Counted from the stretch's first letter, positions 46,938 through 58,567 are shown. The stretch: 64,000 bases of DNA from Massilia sp. YIM B02443 (GCF_030411955.1 NZ_JASNRA010000004.1:166096-230095), one strand, 5' to 3'. A program made the numbers and translations. Notes: generated from the letters alone by a model not told the origin.

Positions 46938-48269
46938 TTAGAACAGCTCGTTGCGCGCCACGCTGGCAAACGCTTCGAAATAATCGGGGAAGGTCTTGGC
47001 GACGCACTTCGGATCGTTGATGCGCATCGCGTTGCCGCGCCGCGCCTTGCCGTCCAGCGAAGCCAGCGAGAAGCACATCGCCATGCGGTGGTCGTCGTAG
47101 GTGTCGATGGTGGCGGGTTTCAGCTGCTCGGGAGGGGTGATGCGGATGTAGTCCGGCCCCTCCTCCACCTCGGCGCCGACCTTGCGCAGTTCGGCCGCCA
47201 TCGCCGCCAGGCGGTCGGTCTCCTTTACCCGCCAGCTGGCGATATTGCGCAGCGTGCTCGGGCCGTCGGCGTACAGCGCCGCCACCGCGATCGTCATCGC
47301 CGCATCCGGGATGTGGTTGAAGTCGGCGTCGATGGCCTTGAGTTCGCCATTCGAGCGCGCCTCGATCCAGTTGTCGCCGCGGGTGACGATGGCGCCCATG
47401 CGCTCGAGCGCGTCGGCGAAGCGCACGTCGCCCTGGATGCTGTGTTCGCCCACACCTTCCACCCGCACCGGGCCGCCGGCGATCGCGCCGGCCGCCAGGA
47501 AGTACGAGGCCGACGAGGCGTCGCCTTCGACGTGGATGGTGCCCGGACTCCGGTAGCGCTGGCCCGGCTCGACGGTGAACGAGGACCAGCCGTTCTGCAG
47601 CACCTCGACGCCGAAGCGGCGCATCAGGTTCAGCGTGATCTCGATGTAGGGTTTCGAGATCAGTTCGCCCACCACGTCGATCGATACCGCATGGGTCTTG
47701 GCCATCAGCGGCGCCGACATCAAGAGCGCGGTCAGGAACTGGCTCGACACGTTGCCGCGCACGGCGATGCGCTGGGCGGTGATGTGGCCGCGACGGATGC
47801 GCAGCGGCGGAAAACCCTGCTCGCCCGTGTATTCGATCTGGGCGCCGACTTCGTTCAGGGCGTCGACCAGGTCGCCGATCGGGCGCTCGTGCATGCGCGA
47901 CACGCCATGCAGCGTGTAGTCGCCGCCGATCACGGCCAGCGCGGCGGTCAGCGGACGGATCGCGGTGCCGGCGTTGCCCATGAACAGATCGGCCTCATGG
48001 TTCGGCAGCACGCCGCCGTTGCCGTGCACGATCACGGTGCGCTCGTCGACCTGGTCCCACTGAATGCCGAGCGAGCGCAGCGCGCCCAGCATCACCATGG
48101 TGTCGTCCGAGGCCAGCAGGTCGTGGATGGTGGTCGTGCCCTCGGACAGCGCCGCCAGCAGCAGCGTGCGGTTCGAGATGCTCTTGGAACCCGGCAGGCG
48201 CACCGTCCCTTCCGCGTGCAGGACGGGTTCGAGGTCGATGTGTTCGGGGTAGTGTTTTTGCTGCGTCAT
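46938..48269 (-). CDS. aroA: 3-phosphoshikimate 1-carboxyvinyltransferase (EPSP synthase)
   Basis: 443 residues. [20 protein letters not shown] near the N-terminus, [11 protein letters not shown] (PEP site; the glyphosate-sensitive Gly is followed by Thr-Ala), and [12 protein letters not shown]. Shikimate pathway step 6. Its ATG overlaps the tyrA stop by four bases. Confidence 0.96.
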   Translation of the reverse strand: MTQQKHYPEHIDLEPVLHAEGTVRLPGSKSISNRTLLLAALSEGTTTIHDLLASDDTMVMLGALRSLGIQWDQVDERTVIVHGNGGVLPNHEADLFMGNAGTAIRPLTAALAVIGGDYTLHGVSRMHERPIGDLVDALNEVGAQIEYTGEQGFPPLRIRRGHITAQRIAVRGNVSSQFLTALLMSAPLMAKTHAVSIDVVGELISKPYIEITLNLMRRFGVEVLQNGWSSFTVEPGQRYRSPGTIHVEGDASSASYFLAAGAIAGGPVRVEGVGEHSIQGDVRFADALERMGAIVTRGDNWIEARSNGELKAIDADFNHIPDAAMTIAVAALYADGPSTLRNIASWRVKETDRLAAMAAELRKVGAEVEEGPDYIRITPPEQLKPATIDTYDDHRMAMCFSLASLDGKARRGNAMRINDPKCVAKTFPDYFEAFASVARNELF

Positions 48270-49180
48270 GTGTTGTCCTGGGGTTGCGGGCAGGATGGGG
48301 AAACTGAGGACCCAGCCTCGATGGCTTCGATCCACGCGCGCCGGGCGCGCTGGGCGTTGGTATAGACGGCCTCCAGCGCGGAGCCGTCGGCGGCGGCCAG
48401 CATGGCGCGCATCGACGTCAATTGTGCCAGATATGCATCCAGCTCGGCGAGCAGCGCGGCGCGGTTGGCCAGGCTGATGTCGCGCCACATTTCGGGCGAC
48501 GAGCCGGCGATGCGGGTGAAGTCGCGAAAGCCGCTGGCGGCGTACTGGAACAGCAGATCGGCGTGCGGTTTCGCGGCCACGTCATCCACCAGTGCATAGG
48601 CCAGCAGGTGCGGCAGGTGGCTGACGGCGGCGAACACGCGGTCGTGGTCTTCCGGGCTCAAGGTATGGATGATGGCGCCGCAGGCGCGCCAGGCGGCGGC
48701 GACGCGCTCGACGTCCTGCTGCGCGTTTTCCGGCAGCGCAGTGATGACCACCTTCTTGCCGTCGTACAGCCCGGCCAGCGCGGCATCGGGACCGTTCGAT
48801 TCGCTGCCGGCGATCGGGTGACCGGGCACGAACTGGTGCACGCGATCCTTGAGCGCTGCGCGCGCCGCCGCGACCACGTCGCACTTGGTGCTGCCGGCGT
48901 CGGTGACGATCGTGCCCTGCTCCAGGTGCGGCAGCAGCGCTTGCAGAATCGGACCGGTTTGCGCGACCGGCGCGGCCAGCAGCACCAGGTCGGCGCCGCG
49001 CAGCGCATCTTCATACGAGGTGCCGACGCTGTCGACGATGCCCAGTTCCAGCGCCCGCGCCGTCGCTTCCGGATGGCGGCCGATGCCGACCACTTCACGC
49101 ACCGCGCCGGCGCGTTTAAGTCCCAGCGCGAACGAACCGCCGATCAGGCCGACGCCGATGATGACGACCTTGTTCAGCAT
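48266..49180 (-). CDS. tyrA: Prephenate dehydrogenase
   Basis: 304 residues. NAD motif [18 protein letters not shown] at 8-25, catalytic region [16 protein letters not shown] with the GHP histidine, and [17 protein letters not shown]. It leads to tyrosine. No fused chorismate mutase; that domain is on PheA here. Operon pheA-hisC-tyrA-aroA-cmk. Confidence 0.95.
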   Translation of the reverse strand: MLNKVVIIGVGLIGGSFALGLKRAGAVREVVGIGRHPEATARALELGIVDSVGTSYEDALRGADLVLLAAPVAQTGPILQALLPHLEQGTIVTDAGSTKCDVVAAARAALKDRVHQFVPGHPIAGSESNGPDAALAGLYDGKKVVITALPENAQQDVERVAAAWRACGAIIHTLSPEDHDRVFAAVSHLPHLLAYALVDDVAAKPHADLLFQYAASGFRDFTRIAGSSPEMWRDISLANRAALLAELDAYLAQLTSMRAMLAAADGSALEAVYTNAQRARRAWIEAIEAGSSVSPSCPQPQDNT

Positions 49181-50308
49181 TCAGCCCACCGCGCTCGCGC
49201 TCTCCGTCGAGAGCGCTCGCTTGAGCGCCGCGATGAACGCCGCATTTTCTTGCGGCAGGCCGATCGAGATGCGCAGCCACTGCGGCAGGCCATAGGCGCC
49301 GACCGGACGCACGATCACGCCCTGCTTGAGCAGCGCCGTGTTCACGCGCGCGCCGGCCGCGTCATCGTCGCCGACGCGCACCAGCACGAAGTTGCCGAAC
49401 GACGGCACGTACTGGAGCCCGAGCTCGTCAAACGCGGCGACCATCTGCTTGTATCCTTCCGCGTTGTTGCGCGCGCCCTTTTCCAGGAACGCCTTGTCGT
49501 TCAGCGCCGCGATCGCGGCGGCCTGCGCCAGCGAGTTGACGTTGAACGGCTGGCGGATGCGGTTCATCAGGTCCGTGACTTCCGGCTGGGCGATGGCGAA
49601 GCCCACGCGCAGGCCGGCCAGGCCGTAGGCCTTGGAGAAGGTGCGCGAGACGATCAGGTTCGGGTACTTGCGCACCCAGGCGCTCGACTCGAACTGGTGC
49701 TGCGGCGCCAGGTATTCGTTGTAGGCCTCGTCCAGCACCACGATCACGTTCGCCGGCACCTTCTGCAGGAAGGCTTCGATCTTGTCGGCCGGGATGAAGG
49801 TGCCGGTCGGGTTGTTCGGGTTGGCGACATAGACCAGGCGCGTGTCGGCGTCGATGGCGGCCGCCATCGCGTCCAGGTCGTGGCCGTAGTCGACTGCCGG
49901 GACCACGATCGCGCGCCCGCCCACGCCCTGCGTGGCCAGCGCGTACACCGCGAACGAATACTGGGAATAAACGACTGCCTCGCCCTTTTGCACGAAGGCG
50001 TGGGCGGCGATTTCCAGGATGTCGTTGCTGCCGTTGCCGAGCGTGATCCATTCCATCGGCACGTCATAGCGCTGCGACAGCGCGGTCTTGAGCTCGAAGC
50101 CGTTGGCGTCAGGGTAGCGCCCCAGCTCTAGAGCCGCTTCCTGCATCGCCACGCGGCTCGATTCCGGCACGCCGAACGGGTTTTCGTTGGAGGCCAGCTT
50201 GACGATGGTCGCTTCGTCCAGCCCGAACTCGCGGGCGACTTCGGCGATGGGTTTGCCGGCCTGGTAAGGGGCGATGGCGCGAACGTATTCCGGTCCGAAT
50301 TGCGGCAT
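49181..50308 (-). CDS. hisC: Histidinol-phosphate aminotransferase (HisC2 type)
   Basis: 375 residues, class I PLP aminotransferase. LASNENPFG near 38-46, DEAYNEYL, and the PLP lysine in SRTFSKAYGLAGLRVG. Placement between pheA and tyrA suggests it mainly serves aromatic amino acid transamination, as for HisC-like enzymes in such operons; histidine synthesis is also possible. Three nt before tyrA. Confidence 0.93.
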   Translation of the reverse strand: MPQFGPEYVRAIAPYQAGKPIAEVAREFGLDEATIVKLASNENPFGVPESSRVAMQEAALELGRYPDANGFELKTALSQRYDVPMEWITLGNGSNDILEIAAHAFVQKGEAVVYSQYSFAVYALATQGVGGRAIVVPAVDYGHDLDAMAAAIDADTRLVYVANPNNPTGTFIPADKIEAFLQKVPANVIVVLDEAYNEYLAPQHQFESSAWVRKYPNLIVSRTFSKAYGLAGLRVGFAIAQPEVTDLMNRIRQPFNVNSLAQAAAIAALNDKAFLEKGARNNAEGYKQMVAAFDELGLQYVPSFGNFVLVRVGDDDAAGARVNTALLKQGVIVRPVGAYGLPQWLRISIGLPQENAAFIAALKRALSTESASAVG

Positions 50309-50331
50309 GTGTGTCTCTCAGTGAAATGTGT

Positions 50332-51402
50332 TTACAGGCTTTGCGGGTAGGAACCCAGCACCTTGAAGAAGGCGGCGTTGTCTTTCAGCTCGTCGAGCGC
50401 GCGCGCGACGGCCGCATCGTGCACGTGGCCCTCGATGTCGACGTAGAAGTAGTATTCCCAGGTGCCGATGCGCGCCGGACGCGATTCGAAGCGCGTCATC
50501 GAGACGCCGTGTTTCGCCAGCGGCGCCAGCAGGTTGTACACGGCGCCGGCCTTGTTCGGCACCGCCAGCACGATGCCGGTGCGGTCCTTGCCCGACGGAC
50601 CGGTCTGCAGCTGGCCGATGATGACAAAACGTGTGCGGTTGTGCGGGTCGTCCTGGATGTGGGCTTGCACCACGCCCAGCTGGTATTGTTCGCCCGCCAT
50701 CTCGCTGGCGATCGCGGCCACCGAAGGATCCGCGCTCGCGAGCACCGCCGCTTCGGCATTCGAGGCCACGGCGCGCCGCTCGAGCTGCGGATAGTGCTGG
50801 TTGAGCCACACCTGGCACTGGGCCAGCGCCTGCGAATGGGCGCACACCACGCTGACGCCGTCCATCGAGCCGGTCTTGCTCATCAGGCTGTGGTGCACGG
50901 GGATCGAGACTTCGCCGCTGATGATGGTCGTCGTCGCCAGCAGCAGGTCGAGGGTGCGGTTGATCGCGCCTTCGGACGAGTTCTCGACCGGGACCACGCC
51001 GAAGTCGGCGGTGCCGGCCTCGGTGGCGCGGAATACTTCGTCGATCGACACGCACGGCAGCGTCTCGATGGCGCTGCCGAACTGCTGGAATACGGCCTGC
51101 TCGCTGAAGGTGCCGGACGGGCCGAGATAGGCCACCGTCACGCGCTTTTCCAGCGCGCGGCACGAGGACATGATCTCGCGGAAGATGGTCTGGACGTCGC
51201 GGTCCATCAAAGGGCCCGGATTGCGCTCGGCGACGCCGCGCAGCACCTGCGCTTCGCGCTCGGGACGGAACACCGGGGCGTTGGTTTCGGCCTTCACATG
51301 GCCGACGTCTTGCGCGACCTTGCCGCGCTCACTGAGAAGCTGGAGGATTTGCGCGTCGATCGCATCGATCCGTTCGCGCAGGGGTTTGAGTTTGTCTGTC
51401 AT
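50332..51402 (-). CDS. pheA: Bifunctional chorismate mutase / prephenate dehydratase (P-protein)
   Basis: 356 residues from the ATG at 51402. AroQ chorismate mutase at 1-90 (LRERIDAIDAQILQLLSERG), prephenate dehydratase at about 95-270 with the NRTRFVIIG motif, and an ACT domain with ESRPARIGTWEY for phenylalanine feedback. Leads the operon to hisC (23 nt). Confidence 0.95.
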   Translation of the reverse strand: MTDKLKPLRERIDAIDAQILQLLSERGKVAQDVGHVKAETNAPVFRPEREAQVLRGVAERNPGPLMDRDVQTIFREIMSSCRALEKRVTVAYLGPSGTFSEQAVFQQFGSAIETLPCVSIDEVFRATEAGTADFGVVPVENSSEGAINRTLDLLLATTTIISGEVSIPVHHSLMSKTGSMDGVSVVCAHSQALAQCQVWLNQHYPQLERRAVASNAEAAVLASADPSVAAIASEMAGEQYQLGVVQAHIQDDPHNRTRFVIIGQLQTGPSGKDRTGIVLAVPNKAGAVYNLLAPLAKHGVSMTRFESRPARIGTWEYYFYVDIEGHVHDAAVARALDELKDNAAFFKVLGSYPQSL

Positions 51403-51452
51403 CGTTATGCTGTGTGGTCGATTCGTTCGACGGAGTGGCATGTCATCCGTGC

Positions 51453-51533
51453 GTTGAACGCGTCGGCGGCGGAGCCGCCAACCCTACGGGAACCGGCACG
51501 TAGGGTTGGCGGGTCCCCCGCCGACGCGTTCAA
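51453..51533. repeat. Intergenic palindromic repeat, copy D
   Basis: Near-perfect inverted copies: GTTGAACGCGTCGGCGGCGG... ending CCCTACG (51453-51488) and CGTAGGGTTGGCGGG... ending GCGTTCAAC (51499-51533). Best example of the family, in the serC-pheA gap. Confidence 0.85.
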
Positions 51534-51573
51534 CCGGCCGATGCGCCATCGCGCACCATGCCGGAAAACACGT

Positions 51574-52659
51574 TCACCGCCCCGCGAACTCGTTCAAATA
51601 ATCGACGAGAGCCTGTACGCCCTCGATCGGCATCGCGTTGTAGATCGATGCCCGCATGCCGCCGACGGACTTGTGGCCCTTCAGTTGCAGCAGCCCGCGC
51701 GCCTTCGCGCCGGCCAGGAATTGGTCGTTCAGGGATTCGTCGCGCAGGTAGAACGGCACGTTCATGCGCGAACGGTATTCGGGCGCCACGCGGTTGACGT
51801 AAAAATCGTCGCGCTCGAGCGCCTCGTACAGCAGGCGCGCCTTCTCGATATTGCGCGCTTCCATCGCCGCCACGCCGCCCCGCTGCTTGAGCCAGGCGAA
51901 CACCAGTCCCGCGATATAGATCGCATAGGTCGGCGGCGTGTTGTACAGCGAATCATGCTCGGCGCAGGTCTTCCAGTTGAAGGCCGACGGGCATTGCGGC
52001 GAGGCGTATTCCAGCAAATCGTCGCGCACGATCACCAGCGTCAGGCCCGCAGGGCCGATGTTCTTCTGGGCGCCGGCGAAGATCACGCCATACTTGGAGA
52101 TATCAATCTGGCGCGACAGGATGTGCGACGACATGTCGGCGATCAACGGCACATCGGCATCGATCTCGGGCGCGTCAGGGTATTCGACGCCGTCGATGGT
52201 CTCGTTGGTGCAGATGTGCAGGTAGGCGGCGCCCGGAGTCAGCTGCCACGTATCGCGCGCCGGCACGCGCGAAAACTGGTCCACCTCGCTCGACGCGGCC
52301 ACGTTGACGCGCGCATAGCGCGCCGCTTCCTTGATCGACTTGCCCGACCACGAACCGGTGTGGACGAAGTCGATCACCGGGTCGTTGCGCCGCTGCGCCA
52401 GGTTGAGCGGGACGATGGCGTTCTGCCCCAGCCCCCCGCCCTGCTGGAACAGGATTTTGTAGTTGGCTGGAACGTCCAGCAGCTCGCGCAGGTCATCGAG
52501 CGCCTGGCGGTGGATGCTGGAAAACTCGGGACCGCGATGGCTCATCTCCATCACCGACATGCCGCTGCCGTGCCAGTCGAGCATCTCGCCCGCCGCCTGC
52601 TGCAGCACTTCCGTTGGCAACACGGCCGGGCCGGCCGAGAAGTTGAATATCCGGGTCAT
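51574..52659 (-). CDS. serC: Phosphoserine aminotransferase
   Basis: 361 residues. Starts [18 protein letters not shown] lysine in [10 protein letters not shown] near 198. It transaminates 3-phosphohydroxypyruvate in serine synthesis (and a step of PLP synthesis). Upstream of pheA, the usual gyrA-serC-pheA order. Confidence 0.96.
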   Translation of the reverse strand: MTRIFNFSAGPAVLPTEVLQQAAGEMLDWHGSGMSVMEMSHRGPEFSSIHRQALDDLRELLDVPANYKILFQQGGGLGQNAIVPLNLAQRRNDPVIDFVHTGSWSGKSIKEAARYARVNVAASSEVDQFSRVPARDTWQLTPGAAYLHICTNETIDGVEYPDAPEIDADVPLIADMSSHILSRQIDISKYGVIFAGAQKNIGPAGLTLVIVRDDLLEYASPQCPSAFNWKTCAEHDSLYNTPPTYAIYIAGLVFAWLKQRGGVAAMEARNIEKARLLYEALERDDFYVNRVAPEYRSRMNVPFYLRDESLNDQFLAGAKARGLLQLKGHKSVGGMRASIYNAMPIEGVQALVDYLNEFAGR

Positions 52660-52678
52660 GCGGTCCTTTCCAAGATGT

Positions 52679-53263
52679 TTATTTTGCCTGCGCGGCGGCC
52701 TGCATGATGTCCTGCATCAGGTTGTTCAGGCGCGGGGTGACGATGCGCTGGCCGATGGCCATGCTCTCGGCCGACAGGCGCGGCGTCAGCGCCAGCATCT
52801 TGCGGCCCAGCGGGGTGCCGTAGAACCTGGTCAGTTCCTTGATCTCGGCGGTGGTGTAGTTGTTGGCGTACAGCGGCACCATCTCGGCCATCATCTCGTC
52901 GATCAGGGCCGGATCGCGGAACACCTTGGCCACGGCGTCCACCGCGCCCGGCAGGATCTGCTCGACCTTGGCCAGCGCTTCCTGCTTCTTCGCCGCGTCC
53001 ATCGAGGTATCGGCGTTGATCACGGCGCCCACCTGGGCGCGCATCATCTGCGGCAGCGCCTTCTGCATCTCGGCGAACGAGGCGGTCATCATCTTGCGCA
53101 CTTCCATCGCGTCGAGCATCTGCTTGACGGCGGCGGTGGTTTGCGGATCGACGGCCGCAGTTGGCGTGGCCGCTGCGGCCGGCGCCGTGGCCTGGGCCAT
53201 GGCGAACGAAGGAGCGCCGGCAAAGGCGGCGCTGACAAAGAGTGCGGCGAGGAGTTTTTTCAT
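52679..53263 (-). CDS. DUF2059 domain protein, exported
   Basis: 194 residues from the ATG at 53263 ([23 protein letters not shown]), with signal peptide. Two DUF2059-like helical repeats; the [22 protein letters not shown] segment is diagnostic. Periplasmic, function unknown. Sits between gyrA and serC and is probably transcribed with serC (19 nt apart). Confidence 0.92.
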   Translation of the reverse strand: MKKLLAALFVSAAFAGAPSFAMAQATAPAAAATPTAAVDPQTTAAVKQMLDAMEVRKMMTASFAEMQKALPQMMRAQVGAVINADTSMDAAKKQEALAKVEQILPGAVDAVAKVFRDPALIDEMMAEMVPLYANNYTTAEIKELTRFYGTPLGRKMLALTPRLSAESMAIGQRIVTPRLNNLMQDIMQAAAQAK

Positions 53264-53375
53264 TATCGTTATCCCGATGCGGGCGCTGGGCCCATCGATT
53301 TCGTACAAGGCCGGCCCGCTTCCAGAGGGCCGGCCGCCGGCGGGAACACGGCTGTATTCCCGCCCCTGCGCCGCT

Positions 53376-55991
53376 TTATTCCGGCGCCGGTTCCAGCTCG
53401 ACCTCTTCCAGGTCGGTCTCGACGATGCGCTGCAGGCCCGACAGCTTGGTGCCGTCTTCGACCGCGATCAGGGTCACGCCCTGGGTCGCGCGGCCCATCT
53501 CGCGGATCTCGGCCACGCGGGTACGGATCAGGACGCCGCCGGTGGTGATCAGCATGATCTCGTCGCTCGGCTCGACCAGGGTCGCGGCCACCACTTTGCC
53601 GTTACGCTCGCTGGTCTGGATCGCGATCATGCCCTTGGTGCCGCGGCCGTGGCGGGTGTACTCCACGATCGGGGTACGCTTGCCGAAGCCGTTCTCGGTC
53701 GCGGTCAGCACCGACTGCTGCTCGCTCTCGGCCACCAGCAGCGCGATCACGCCCTGGCCTTCTTCGAGGTTCATGCCGCGCACGCCGCGCGCGGTACGGC
53801 CCATCGGACGCACGTCGTTCTCGTCGAAGCGCACCGCCTTGCCGCCGTCCGAGAACAGCATCACGTCGTGCTTGCCGTCGGTCAGGGCGGCGCCGACCAG
53901 CACGTCGCCTTCGTCCAGGTCGACCGCGATGATGCCGGCCTTGCGCGGGTTGCTGAAGTCGCGCAGTGGCGTCTTCTTGACGGTGCCGAGCGAGGTCGCC
54001 ATGAACACGTAGTGGTCTTCCGGGAAGGTGCGGTTCTCGCCCTGCAGCGGCAGGATGACCGTGATCTTCTCGTTGTCCTGCAGCGGGAACATGTTGACGA
54101 TCGGTTTGCCGCGCGAGTTGCGCGATCCTTGCGGCACTTCCCATACCTTCAGCCAGTACATGCGGCCGCGGTTCGAGAAGCACAGCATGTAGTCGTGGGT
54201 ATTGGCGATGAACAGCTGGTCGATCCAGTCGTCGTCCTTGGTCGCCATCGCCTGCTTGCCACGGCCGCCGCGCTTCTGGGCGCGGTATTCGGCGATCGGC
54301 TGCGACTTCATGTAGCCCGAGTGCGACAGCGTGACCACCATGTCCTGCGGGGTGATCAGGTCTTCGGTTTCCAGGTCGCTGGCGTTGTGCTCGATGGCCG
54401 AACGGCGGGTGTCCTTGCCGTTGTCGGCATAGTCGGCCTTGATCTGCCCCATCTCGTCGACGATGATGGTCGTCACGCGTTCCGGCTTGGCCAGGATGTC
54501 GAGCAGGTCGGCGATGTGGGCCATCACTTCCTTGTACTCGTTGACGATCTTGTCCTGCTCCAGACCGGTCAGGCGCTGCAGGCGCATCTGCAGGATCTCT
54601 TGCGCCTGCTCGTCCGACAGCTTGTACAGGCCATCCTGCTGCATGCCGTAGTGCTTCGGCAGGTGCTCCGGACGGAAGGCCTCGATGCCGCCGGCGGCGC
54701 CGGTTTCGGTACGGTTCAGCATTTCGCGCACCAGGGAAGAATCCCAGGCGCGCCCCATCAGTTCCACCTTCGCCACCGGCGGGGTCGGCGCGGCCTTGAT
54801 GATGGCGATGAAGTCGTCGATGTTGGCCAGTGCAACCGCCAGGCCTTCCAGCATGTGCCCGCGGTCGCGCGCCTTGCGCAGCTCGAATACGGTGCGGCGG
54901 GTGACCACTTCGCGGCGGTGCGACAGGAAGCATTCCAGCATCTGCTTCAGGTTCAGCAGCTTCGGCTGGCCATTGACCAGCGCCACCATGTTCATGCCGA
55001 AGGTGTCTTGCAGCTGGGTCTGCTTGTACAGATTGTTCAGCACCACTTCCGGCACTTCGCCGCGCTTCAGCTCGATCACCACGCGCATGCCCGACTTGTC
55101 GGACTCGTCGCGGATGTCGCTGATGCCTTCCAGCTTCTTGTCGCGCACGTTCTCGGCGATCCGCTCGAGCAGCGACTTTTTATTTACCTGGTACGGCAGC
55201 TCGTCGATGATGATCGCGGTGCGGCCGCCATCCTTGCCATACTCTTCGAAGTGGGTCTTGGCGCGCATCACCACGCGGCCGCGGCCGGTGCGGTAACCGT
55301 CGCGCACGCCCGAGACGCCATAGATGATGCCGGCGGTCGGGAAGTCCGGGGCCGGGATCAGTTCGATCAACTCGTCGATCGAGCATTCCGGATTGCGCAG
55401 CACGTGCAGCGCGCCGTTGATGACTTCCGACAGATTGTGCGGCGGAATGTTGGTGGCCATGCCGACCGCGATGCCCGACGAACCATTGATCAACAGGTTA
55501 GGGATGCGGGTCGGCAGGACGGTCGGTTCTTTTTCCTTGCCGTCATAGTTCGGCTGGAAGTCGACGGTGTCCTTGTCGATGTCGGCCAGGATTTCGCCGG
55601 CGATCTTGTCCAGGCGGCACTCGGTATAACGCATCGCCGCGGCGCTGTCGCCGTCGATCGAGCCGAAGTTGCCCTGCCCGTCGACCAGCGTATAGCGCAG
55701 CGAGAAGTCCTGGGCCATGCGCACCAGGGTGTCGTAGATCGACGCGTCGCCGTGCGGGTGGTACTTACCCATGGTGTCGCCGACCACGCGCGCGCACTTC
55801 ACGTACGGGCGGTTATGGACGTAGTTACTTTCGTGCATGGAGTACAGCACGCGGCGGTGCACCGGCTTCAGGCCGTCGCGCACGTCCGGCAGCGCACGGC
55901 CCACGATCACGCTCATCGCGTAATCGAGGTAGCTCTTGCGCATCTCTTCTTCGAGGGAAATCGGGACTGTTTCTTTTGCGAATTGATCCAT
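53376..55991 (-). CDS. gyrA: DNA gyrase subunit A
   Basis: 871 residues. Catalytic Y122 in AAAMRYTE. The quinolone-resistance region reads [10 protein letters not shown], so residue 83 is Ala (Ser in E. coli) and 87 is Asp. The GyrA-box region QKRGGRGK is near 560-567, then six beta-pinwheel blades and an acidic tail ([10 protein letters not shown]). Introduces negative supercoils with GyrB. Confidence 0.97.
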   Translation of the reverse strand: MDQFAKETVPISLEEEMRKSYLDYAMSVIVGRALPDVRDGLKPVHRRVLYSMHESNYVHNRPYVKCARVVGDTMGKYHPHGDASIYDTLVRMAQDFSLRYTLVDGQGNFGSIDGDSAAAMRYTECRLDKIAGEILADIDKDTVDFQPNYDGKEKEPTVLPTRIPNLLINGSSGIAVGMATNIPPHNLSEVINGALHVLRNPECSIDELIELIPAPDFPTAGIIYGVSGVRDGYRTGRGRVVMRAKTHFEEYGKDGGRTAIIIDELPYQVNKKSLLERIAENVRDKKLEGISDIRDESDKSGMRVVIELKRGEVPEVVLNNLYKQTQLQDTFGMNMVALVNGQPKLLNLKQMLECFLSHRREVVTRRTVFELRKARDRGHMLEGLAVALANIDDFIAIIKAAPTPPVAKVELMGRAWDSSLVREMLNRTETGAAGGIEAFRPEHLPKHYGMQQDGLYKLSDEQAQEILQMRLQRLTGLEQDKIVNEYKEVMAHIADLLDILAKPERVTTIIVDEMGQIKADYADNGKDTRRSAIEHNASDLETEDLITPQDMVVTLSHSGYMKSQPIAEYRAQKRGGRGKQAMATKDDDWIDQLFIANTHDYMLCFSNRGRMYWLKVWEVPQGSRNSRGKPIVNMFPLQDNEKITVILPLQGENRTFPEDHYVFMATSLGTVKKTPLRDFSNPRKAGIIAVDLDEGDVLVGAALTDGKHDVMLFSDGGKAVRFDENDVRPMGRTARGVRGMNLEEGQGVIALLVAESEQQSVLTATENGFGKRTPIVEYTRHGRGTKGMIAIQTSERNGKVVAATLVEPSDEIMLITTGGVLIRTRVAEIREMGRATQGVTLIAVEDGTKLSGLQRIVETDLEEVELEPAPE

Positions 55992-56365
55992 GGGGCGGGT
56001 CGACTACTTCCAGGCGAAGGTAATTAGTTATAACGGTCGATTCTACCACGCGCGTCATAGCAACTGCGCAATTCCAGCCGACGCCTTATTGGTACAAACT
56101 TTGTTATAGGAAACACAAAACTTCCAGTATTGTCGTCGCCGAGCTGTTCCGCTTGTGAAAATGTTGCGGTAAAACAACGTCAAGCAGTTAATGCAGGATG
56201 TTTGATTTAGGTGCAGTCGTGCGATTTTGGTGCATGTGGCAAAATGGCCAGGAAGTTAATTGCTTGTTTCACAATTCGAAACGGACAGGGCGGCCGCCGT
56301 GTTAATCTCTTGACACCATCGAGCCTGCTCCGAATCGACACGGAATTTACCGAAAGGAAAAGAAT
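55992..56365. other. Divergent gyrA/ompA promoter region
   Basis: About 370 bp. On the plus strand TTGACA (56310-56315) is a clear -35 for ompA, but the -10 region (AATCGA at 17 bp) is weak. On the minus strand TAGAAT (near 56041-56046) is a possible gyrA -10 without a clear -35. No coding frame is convincing. Confidence 0.45.
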
Positions 56366-57073
56366 ATGAAGAAACTGATCACCGTTCTGCTCGCCGCATC
56401 GGCCGCAATCGCGGGCATCGCCTCGGCACAAAGCGCGCCGCCGTACGCTCCTCTGAGCACCGACATCCAGGCCCGCACCCCGCACAGCGCCTACGTGCAG
56501 GACGCGCGCGGCGTGATCGCGCGCAATCCTTTCGGTCTGTGCTGGCGCACCGGCTACTGGACCCCGGCGGACGCGGTCCCGGGCTGCGACGCGCCGCTGT
56601 GCGTCGAGCCAGAGAAACTGGAAAACGGCAAGTGCGTCGCTCCGCCGCCGCCACCGGCTCCGGTTGCTGAAGCCGCGCCTGCGCCGGTCGCCGCCGCACC
56701 GGTCCCGACCTCGGAAAAAGTGAGCTACTCGGCTGATGCCTTCTTCGACTTCGACAAGGCGATCCTGAAGCCGGCCGGCAAGGCCTCGCTGGATGAGCTG
56801 ACCGGCAAGCTGGGCGACATGAACCTGGAAGTGATCATCGCCGTCGGCCACACCGACTCGATCGGCACCGACGCCTACAACCAGAAGCTGTCGATCCGCC
56901 GCGCCGAAGCCGTCAAGGCCTACCTGAAGACCAAGGGCGTCGAAGACACCCGTATCTACACCGAAGGCAAGGGCGAAAGCCAGCCGAAGGCCGACAACAA
57001 GTCCGCCGAAGGCCGCGCCCAGAACCGTCGCGTGGAGATCGAAGTCGTCGGTACCCGCAGCGTCAACAAGTAA
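56366..57073 (+). CDS. OmpA-family peptidoglycan-associated protein
   Basis: 235 residues, with signal peptide (MKKLITVLLAASAAIAGIASA). A short Cys-containing region (LCWRTGYWTPADAVPGC) and a Pro/Ala linker (PPPPPAPVAEAAPAP) come before the OmpA C-terminal domain with HTDSIGTDAYNQKLSIRRA. It lacks the eight-strand barrel of full OmpA. Anchors the envelope to peptidoglycan. AAGGAAA before the ATG. Confidence 0.92.
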   Translation: MKKLITVLLAASAAIAGIASAQSAPPYAPLSTDIQARTPHSAYVQDARGVIARNPFGLCWRTGYWTPADAVPGCDAPLCVEPEKLENGKCVAPPPPPAPVAEAAPAPVAAAPVPTSEKVSYSADAFFDFDKAILKPAGKASLDELTGKLGDMNLEVIIAVGHTDSIGTDAYNQKLSIRRAEAVKAYLKTKGVEDTRIYTEGKGESQPKADNKSAEGRAQNRRVEIEVVGTRSVNK

Positions 57074-57091
57074 TCCGGCCCCGGCCAATTG

Positions 57092-57116
57092 AAACCCCGC
57101 TTCGGCGGGGTTTTTT
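57092..57116 (+). terminator. Intrinsic terminator after ompA
   Basis: AAACCCCGC-TTCG-GCGGGGTTT, a UUCG-closed stem, followed by T residues. Confidence 0.93.
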
Positions 57117-57161
57117 CTTATGCGTCGATGAGGCGCAGTATTTCCGTTATTATTCCGTGCT

Positions 57162-57866
57162 ATGACGACGACAAACGTAGACCACCAAGAAGTCCAAAAA
57201 TTCAGCGAACTGGCCCACCGCTGGTGGGATCCGACTTCGGAATTCCGTCCGCTGCACGAAATCAATCCCCTGCGCCTGGAATGGATCAACGCGCGCGCGC
57301 CACTGGCGGGCAAGAACGTGATCGACATCGGCTGCGGCGGCGGCGTGCTGTCCGAAGCGATGGCGAAAAAAGGCGCCAAGGTGACCGGCATCGACCTGTC
57401 GAAAAAGGCGCTGAAAGTGGCCGACCTGCACAGCCTGGAATCGGGCGTCGAGGTGCGCTACAAGCACATCGCGGCCGAAGAGATGGCGGCCCAGGAGCCG
57501 GGCCAGTTCGACGTGGTCACCTGCATGGAAATGCTCGAGCACGTGCCGGACCCGGCCTCGATCGTGCGCGCTGCCGCGGCACTGGTCAAACCGGGCGGCC
57601 ATGTGTTCTTCTCGACCCTGAACCGCAACCCCAAGTCCTATCTGTTCGCGGTGATCGGCGCCGAGTACATCCTGCGCATGCTGCCGCGCGGCACCCACGA
57701 CTACGGCAAGTTCATCACTCCGGCCGAACTGTCGCAATACGTGCGCTCGGCCGGGCTGCAGGTCGACGGCCTGAAAGGCCTGACCTACAATCCGCTGACC
57801 AAGATCTATTCGCTCAACAACGACACCGATGTGAACTACATGGTGGCGTGCAGCAAACCGCTCTGA
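57162..57866 (+). CDS. ubiG: Ubiquinone biosynthesis O-methyltransferase
   Basis: 234 residues. SAM motif [16 protein letters not shown] at 53-68, [23 protein letters not shown] near the start, and EMLEHVPDP. It catalyses both O-methylations in ubiquinone synthesis. gph follows after two bases, so the two are co-transcribed; neighbours ompA and gyrA are the usual ones. Confidence 0.95.
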   Translation: MTTTNVDHQEVQKFSELAHRWWDPTSEFRPLHEINPLRLEWINARAPLAGKNVIDIGCGGGVLSEAMAKKGAKVTGIDLSKKALKVADLHSLESGVEVRYKHIAAEEMAAQEPGQFDVVTCMEMLEHVPDPASIVRAAAALVKPGGHVFFSTLNRNPKSYLFAVIGAEYILRMLPRGTHDYGKFITPAELSQYVRSAGLQVDGLKGLTYNPLTKIYSLNNDTDVNYMVACSKPL

Positions 57867-57868
57867 CA

Positions 57869-58567
57869 ATGACCTTCCCGACCGTATTGCCGGCGCCGCG
57901 CGCCGTCCTGTTCGACCTCGACGGCACGCTGGCCGACACCGCGCCCGACCTGGCCGCGGCCGTCAACTGGCTGCGCCTTGAACGCGGCCTCGATCCGACG
58001 CCGTACGAAGTGCTGCGTCCGACCGCCTCGGCCGGCGCGCGCGGCATGATCGGCGCCGCCTTCGGCCTGGCGCCGGGCGACGAAGGGTATGAAGAGCTGC
58101 GCCTGGCCTGGTTCGACCGCTACCAGTCGGCGATGGCGCTGCACACCACGCTGTTCGACGGCATCAATGAACTGCTGGCGGGCATCGAGGAAGCCGGCAT
58201 GGCCTGGGGCATCGTCACCAACAAGCCGATGCGTTTCACCGATCCGCTGGTGCCGCAGATCGCCCTTGGCCACGCCGGCTGCATTGTCTCCGGCGACACC
58301 ACGCCGCACGCCAAACCGCATCCGGCGCCGCTGCTCGAAGGCGCGCGCCGGCTCGGCCTTGCACCAGAACAGTGCTGGTACGTCGGCGACGACCTGCGCG
58401 ACATCGAAGCCGGCCGCGCCGCCGGCATGGTCACCGTGGCCTGCGCCTGGGGCTACTGCGGCTCGATCGAGCCGTCGACCTGGGGCGCCGATTACCTGCT
58501 CGATACGCCGGCGCAGCTGCTGGCGACCTTGCGCGACGTGGCGGCTGCCGCACAGCGCGCTGCCTGA
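57869..58567 (+). CDS. gph: Phosphoglycolate phosphatase, HAD family
   Basis: 232 residues. HAD motif I FDLDGTLADTAPDL with nucleophile D16 and acid D18, motif II TNKP, motif III KPHPAPLLEG and motif IV GDDLRDIEAGRAAGM. Clears 2-phosphoglycolate, giving glycolate. Directly after ubiG, as in many Burkholderiales. Confidence 0.93.
   Translation: MTFPTVLPAPRAVLFDLDGTLADTAPDLAAAVNWLRLERGLDPTPYEVLRPTASAGARGMIGAAFGLAPGDEGYEELRLAWFDRYQSAMALHTTLFDGINELLAGIEEAGMAWGIVTNKPMRFTDPLVPQIALGHAGCIVSGDTTPHAKPHPAPLLEGARRLGLAPEQCWYVGDDLRDIEAGRAAGMVTVACAWGYCGSIEPSTWGADYLLDTPAQLLATLRDVAAAAQRAA

Noticed and set aside
52860-56027. Plus-strand frame of 1055 codons opposite gyrA
   Set aside because: Antisense mirror of GyrA created by high-GC codon bias; composition is His/Arg/Val-rich and there is no ribosome site.
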